Shown here piece by piece: positions 61,893 to 64,000 of a stretch of DNA of 64,000 nt; the first letter of the stretch is position 1, and each line of letters opens with the position of its first letter. The stretch spans positions 248,001-312,000 of the forward strand of contig NZ_KQ948996.1 of assembly GCF_001514265.1 (NCBI RefSeq). The letters run 5' to 3'. The stretch is from Streptomyces resistomycificus (GTDB lineage: Bacteria > Actinomycetota > Actinomycetes > Streptomycetales > Streptomycetaceae). A program made the position numbers and the translations under genes. The notes under the pieces were generated by a model. It was given only the letters and a program-made list of their open reading frames with translations, searched no databases and was not told the origin of the DNA.

Positions 61893-62948
61893 ATGACGAG
61901 TGCAGCCCTCCGCAGTAGGGCGTGGAAACTGCTGGAGATGGTCACGACACCGTTGCTGCCGTCGGACTACCTCGACCTGGTCAGCCCGCTGCGTGCGGGC
62001 GCTGACCTGCGTGGGCGCATCGAGGCCGTGCACCCCGAGACGGGTGACGCCGCGACCATCGTGATCAGGCCGGGACGGGGCTGGCGCGGCCACACGGCCG
62101 GTCAGTACGTGCGGATCGGCGTCGACGTCGACGGGGTGCGCCTGTGGCGTGCCTACTCGGTCACCTCACCGGCAAACCGCCGGGACGGCCGGGTCACGAT
62201 CACCGTGAAGGCGATCCCGGACGGCAAGGTCAGCAACCACCTGGTCCGCAGGGCGAAACCGGGCACGCTGATCCAGCTTGACCAGGCGACCGGTGACTTC
62301 GTGCTGCCGGAGGCCAGGCCCGCCAAGGTGCTCTACCTGACGGCCGGCAGCGGCATCACGCCCGTGATGGGCATGCTGCGCGACACCGAGTTCGACGACG
62401 TCGTCATGGTCCACTGCGCGCCACAGCCGCAAGACGTGATCTTCCGCAACGAACTGCACGACCTGGTCGCGGACAAGAAGCTGCAGCTCACCGAGGTGCA
62501 CACCGACACCGACGGCATGCTCGACATCGCCCGTCTCGACGAACTCGTGCCCGACTGGGCCGAGCGCGAGACCTGGGCTTGCGGGCCCGCGGGCCTGCTC
62601 GACGCCGCCGAAGAGCACTGGAGCGAGCACGGCGTACAAGAGCGCCTGCACACCGAACGCTTCCGCCCCAGCATCGTCGTCGCCGGTGACGGCGGCGAGG
62701 TCACGTTCAGCGCCACCGGCACGACCGTCGACGCGGACGGCGCCACGCCGTTGCTGGACGTCGGCGAGGAGGCCGGCGTGCTCATGCCCTCCGGGTGCCG
62801 CATGGGCATCTGCTTCGGCTGCGTCACGCCGCTCAAGGCCGGCGCCGTCCGCGACCTGCGTACCGGCGAGATCACCGAGGCCGAGCCGGGCGTCCTCATC
62901 CAGACCTGCGTGTCCGCCGCTGCGGGCCCCTGCGACATCGAACGGTAG
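61893..62948 (+). CDS. Ferredoxin reductase with C-terminal 2Fe-2S domain (desaturase partner)
   Basis: A 351-aa protein from the ATG at 61893 (GGAG just upstream). The FAD part has LWRAYSVTSPANRRDGRVTITVKAIPDGKVSNHLV, the NAD part VLYLTAGSGITPVMGMLR, and the C-terminus a plant-type 2Fe-2S cluster with Cys in SGCRMGICFGC and, later, IQTC. This order matches mycobacterial Rv3230c, which hands electrons from NAD(P)H to the desaturase DesA3. The next gene, 7 bp away, encodes such a desaturase. Confidence 0.92.
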   Translation: MTSAALRSRAWKLLEMVTTPLLPSDYLDLVSPLRAGADLRGRIEAVHPETGDAATIVIRPGRGWRGHTAGQYVRIGVDVDGVRLWRAYSVTSPANRRDGRVTITVKAIPDGKVSNHLVRRAKPGTLIQLDQATGDFVLPEARPAKVLYLTAGSGITPVMGMLRDTEFDDVVMVHCAPQPQDVIFRNELHDLVADKKLQLTEVHTDTDGMLDIARLDELVPDWAERETWACGPAGLLDAAEEHWSEHGVQERLHTERFRPSIVVAGDGGEVTFSATGTTVDADGATPLLDVGEEAGVLMPSGCRMGICFGCVTPLKAGAVRDLRTGEITEAEPGVLIQTCVSAAAGPCDIER

Positions 62949-62955
62949 GAGCACC

Positions 62956-64000
62956 TTGACCGCCATCGACCCCACCGCCCACCTGACCGCGGAGCAGATC
63001 GAGGAGCTCGGCCGCGAGTTGGACGCGATCCGCGACGAGGTGATCGCCGGCCGCGGCGAGAAAGACGCCGCCTACATCCGTAAGGTCATCTCGGCGCAGC
63101 GCAAGCTCGAGCTGGTCAGCAGGGGCGTGCTGCTGTTCTCGATCTTCCCGCCCGCGTGGCTGGTCGGCACCGCCGGTCTGTCCGTGGCGAAGATCATGGA
63201 CAACATGGAGATCGGCCACAACATCCTGCACGGCCAGTGGGACTGGATGCGGGACCCGAAGATCCACTCCACCACCTGGGAGTGGGATCACGTCTCGCCG
63301 TCCGAGCAGTGGCGGCACTCGCACAACGAGCTGCACCACACGTACACCAACGTGATCGGCAAGGACAACGACCTCGGCTACGGCATCATGCGCGTCGACG
63401 AGGACCAGAAGTGGCACCCGTTCCACCTCGGCCAGCCGCTGTGGAACTTCATCAACGCCTGCTTCTTCGAGTACGGCATCGCAGCGTACGACCTGGAGCT
63501 CGGCAAGAATCTGCACAAGCGCCGCCGCAAGAACCCGGAGTTCCGCGCGCGGGCCAAGGCCGTGGGCCGCAAGATCCGCAAGCAGGTGCTCAAGGACTAC
63601 GTGATCCACCCGCTGCTGTCGGGCCCGTCGTTCCTCCCCACGCTCGCCGCCACGTTCACCGCGAACCTGGTCCGCAACATCTGGTCCCACTCGGTGATCA
63701 TGTGCGGGCACTTCCCCGAGGGTGTTCAGGTCTTCGAGCGCCGGTCGATCAAGGGCGAGACGCGCGGCCAGTGGTACCTGCGCCAGATGATGGGCTCGGC
63801 GAACATCAGCGGCAGCAAGGCCATGCACTTCATGACCGGCAACCTCTCGCACCAGATCGAGCACCACCTGTTCCCGGACCTGCCGAGCAACCGGTACGCC
63901 GAGGTCGCGGTGAAGGTGCGCGCGCTGTTCGAGAAGTACGAGCTGGAGTACGTCACCGGGCCGCTGCCCAAGCAGGTGTTCTCCGCGTGGCACAAGGTCT
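62956..64000 (+). CDS. Acyl-CoA desaturase (DesA3-like), 3' end beyond the window
   Basis: A TTG at 62956 preceded by AGGAG (5 bp) opens a frame to the window end (348 residues). It carries the three histidine boxes of membrane fatty-acid desaturases: HNILHG, HSHNELHH and HQIEHH, between hydrophobic stretches. The HNILHGQWDWMRDP and MTGNLSHQIEHHLFPDLPSNRY wording is of the stearoyl-CoA delta-9 desaturase DesA3 type. It should introduce double bonds into saturated acyl chains, using electrons from the preceding reductase, in one operon. Confidence 0.92.
   Translation, partial: MTAIDPTAHLTAEQIEELGRELDAIRDEVIAGRGEKDAAYIRKVISAQRKLELVSRGVLLFSIFPPAWLVGTAGLSVAKIMDNMEIGHNILHGQWDWMRDPKIHSTTWEWDHVSPSEQWRHSHNELHHTYTNVIGKDNDLGYGIMRVDEDQKWHPFHLGQPLWNFINACFFEYGIAAYDLELGKNLHKRRRKNPEFRARAKAVGRKIRKQVLKDYVIHPLLSGPSFLPTLAATFTANLVRNIWSHSVIMCGHFPEGVQVFERRSIKGETRGQWYLRQMMGSANISGSKAMHFMTGNLSHQIEHHLFPDLPSNRYAEVAVKVRALFEKYELEYVTGPLPKQVFSAWHKV

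Overview
The window is about 72% G+C by eye, with GTG/TTG starts, GC-rich third codon positions and families typical of actinomycetes (ANTAR, WYL, PucR, DUF6215, DUF6461, RIO-type kinase, CNNM pairs). It looks like a Streptomyces chromosome, probably an accessory or arm region: transposase, relaxase and other gene fragments are common, and blocks of intact genes are separated by 0.3-0.7 kb of gene-free sequence. No rRNA, tRNA or CRISPR array was seen.

Layout. 1-6.5 kb: small membrane proteins, a TetR regulator with CTAG palindromes, a Tat-exported flavin amine oxidase, and a CASTOR/POLLUX-type channel. 6.9-9.8 kb: small regulators paired with VOC (glyoxalase-fold) proteins. 9.9-11.2 kb: an IS5-family insertion sequence with CTAG target duplications and a barstar-like passenger gene. 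11.2-21.8 kb: RIO kinase, MFS/LysR pair, SMI1 protein, DUF6215 protein, DM13 protein, a broken peroxiredoxin, and an NfeD-SPFH membrane pair. 21.8-28.3 kb: mostly debris (LacI, WD40) around a hemerythrin, a CGNR regulator, an ANTAR protein, SMI1, and a well-supported 48-aa membrane ORF. 28.3-35 kb: a leftward secreted cluster containing a 1462-aa exoprotein (transglycosylase-like, golvesin and NucA/NucB-like parts), two lipoproteins and a small secreted protein.

35-45 kb: truncated NTPase, EF-hand protein, BisC/TorA-like molybdoenzyme, TetR/DUF4386 pair with twin operators, IS remnants, and two SAM methyltransferases, one divergent from an IlvY-like LysR regulator. 45-53 kb: decayed MobF relaxase, TerC with a zinc-ribbon tail, a small ORF with hairpins, two translationally coupled CNNM transporters, and a GNAT gene between transposase tails. 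53-61 kb: orphan Imm49, a pentapeptide-repeat/TIR protein, PH-like membrane protein, DUF6461. 60.7-64 kb: PucR regulator divergent from an electron-transfer/desaturase operon resembling mycobacterial Rv3230c-DesA3; the desaturase runs off the window.

Recurring themes are divergent regulator-target pairs with readable palindromes, and immunity-type proteins (barstar, Imm49, two SMI1) without obvious toxin partners. The most unusual items are the barstar-carrying IS, the multi-domain exoprotein, the TIR-pentapeptide protein and the two small ORFs.
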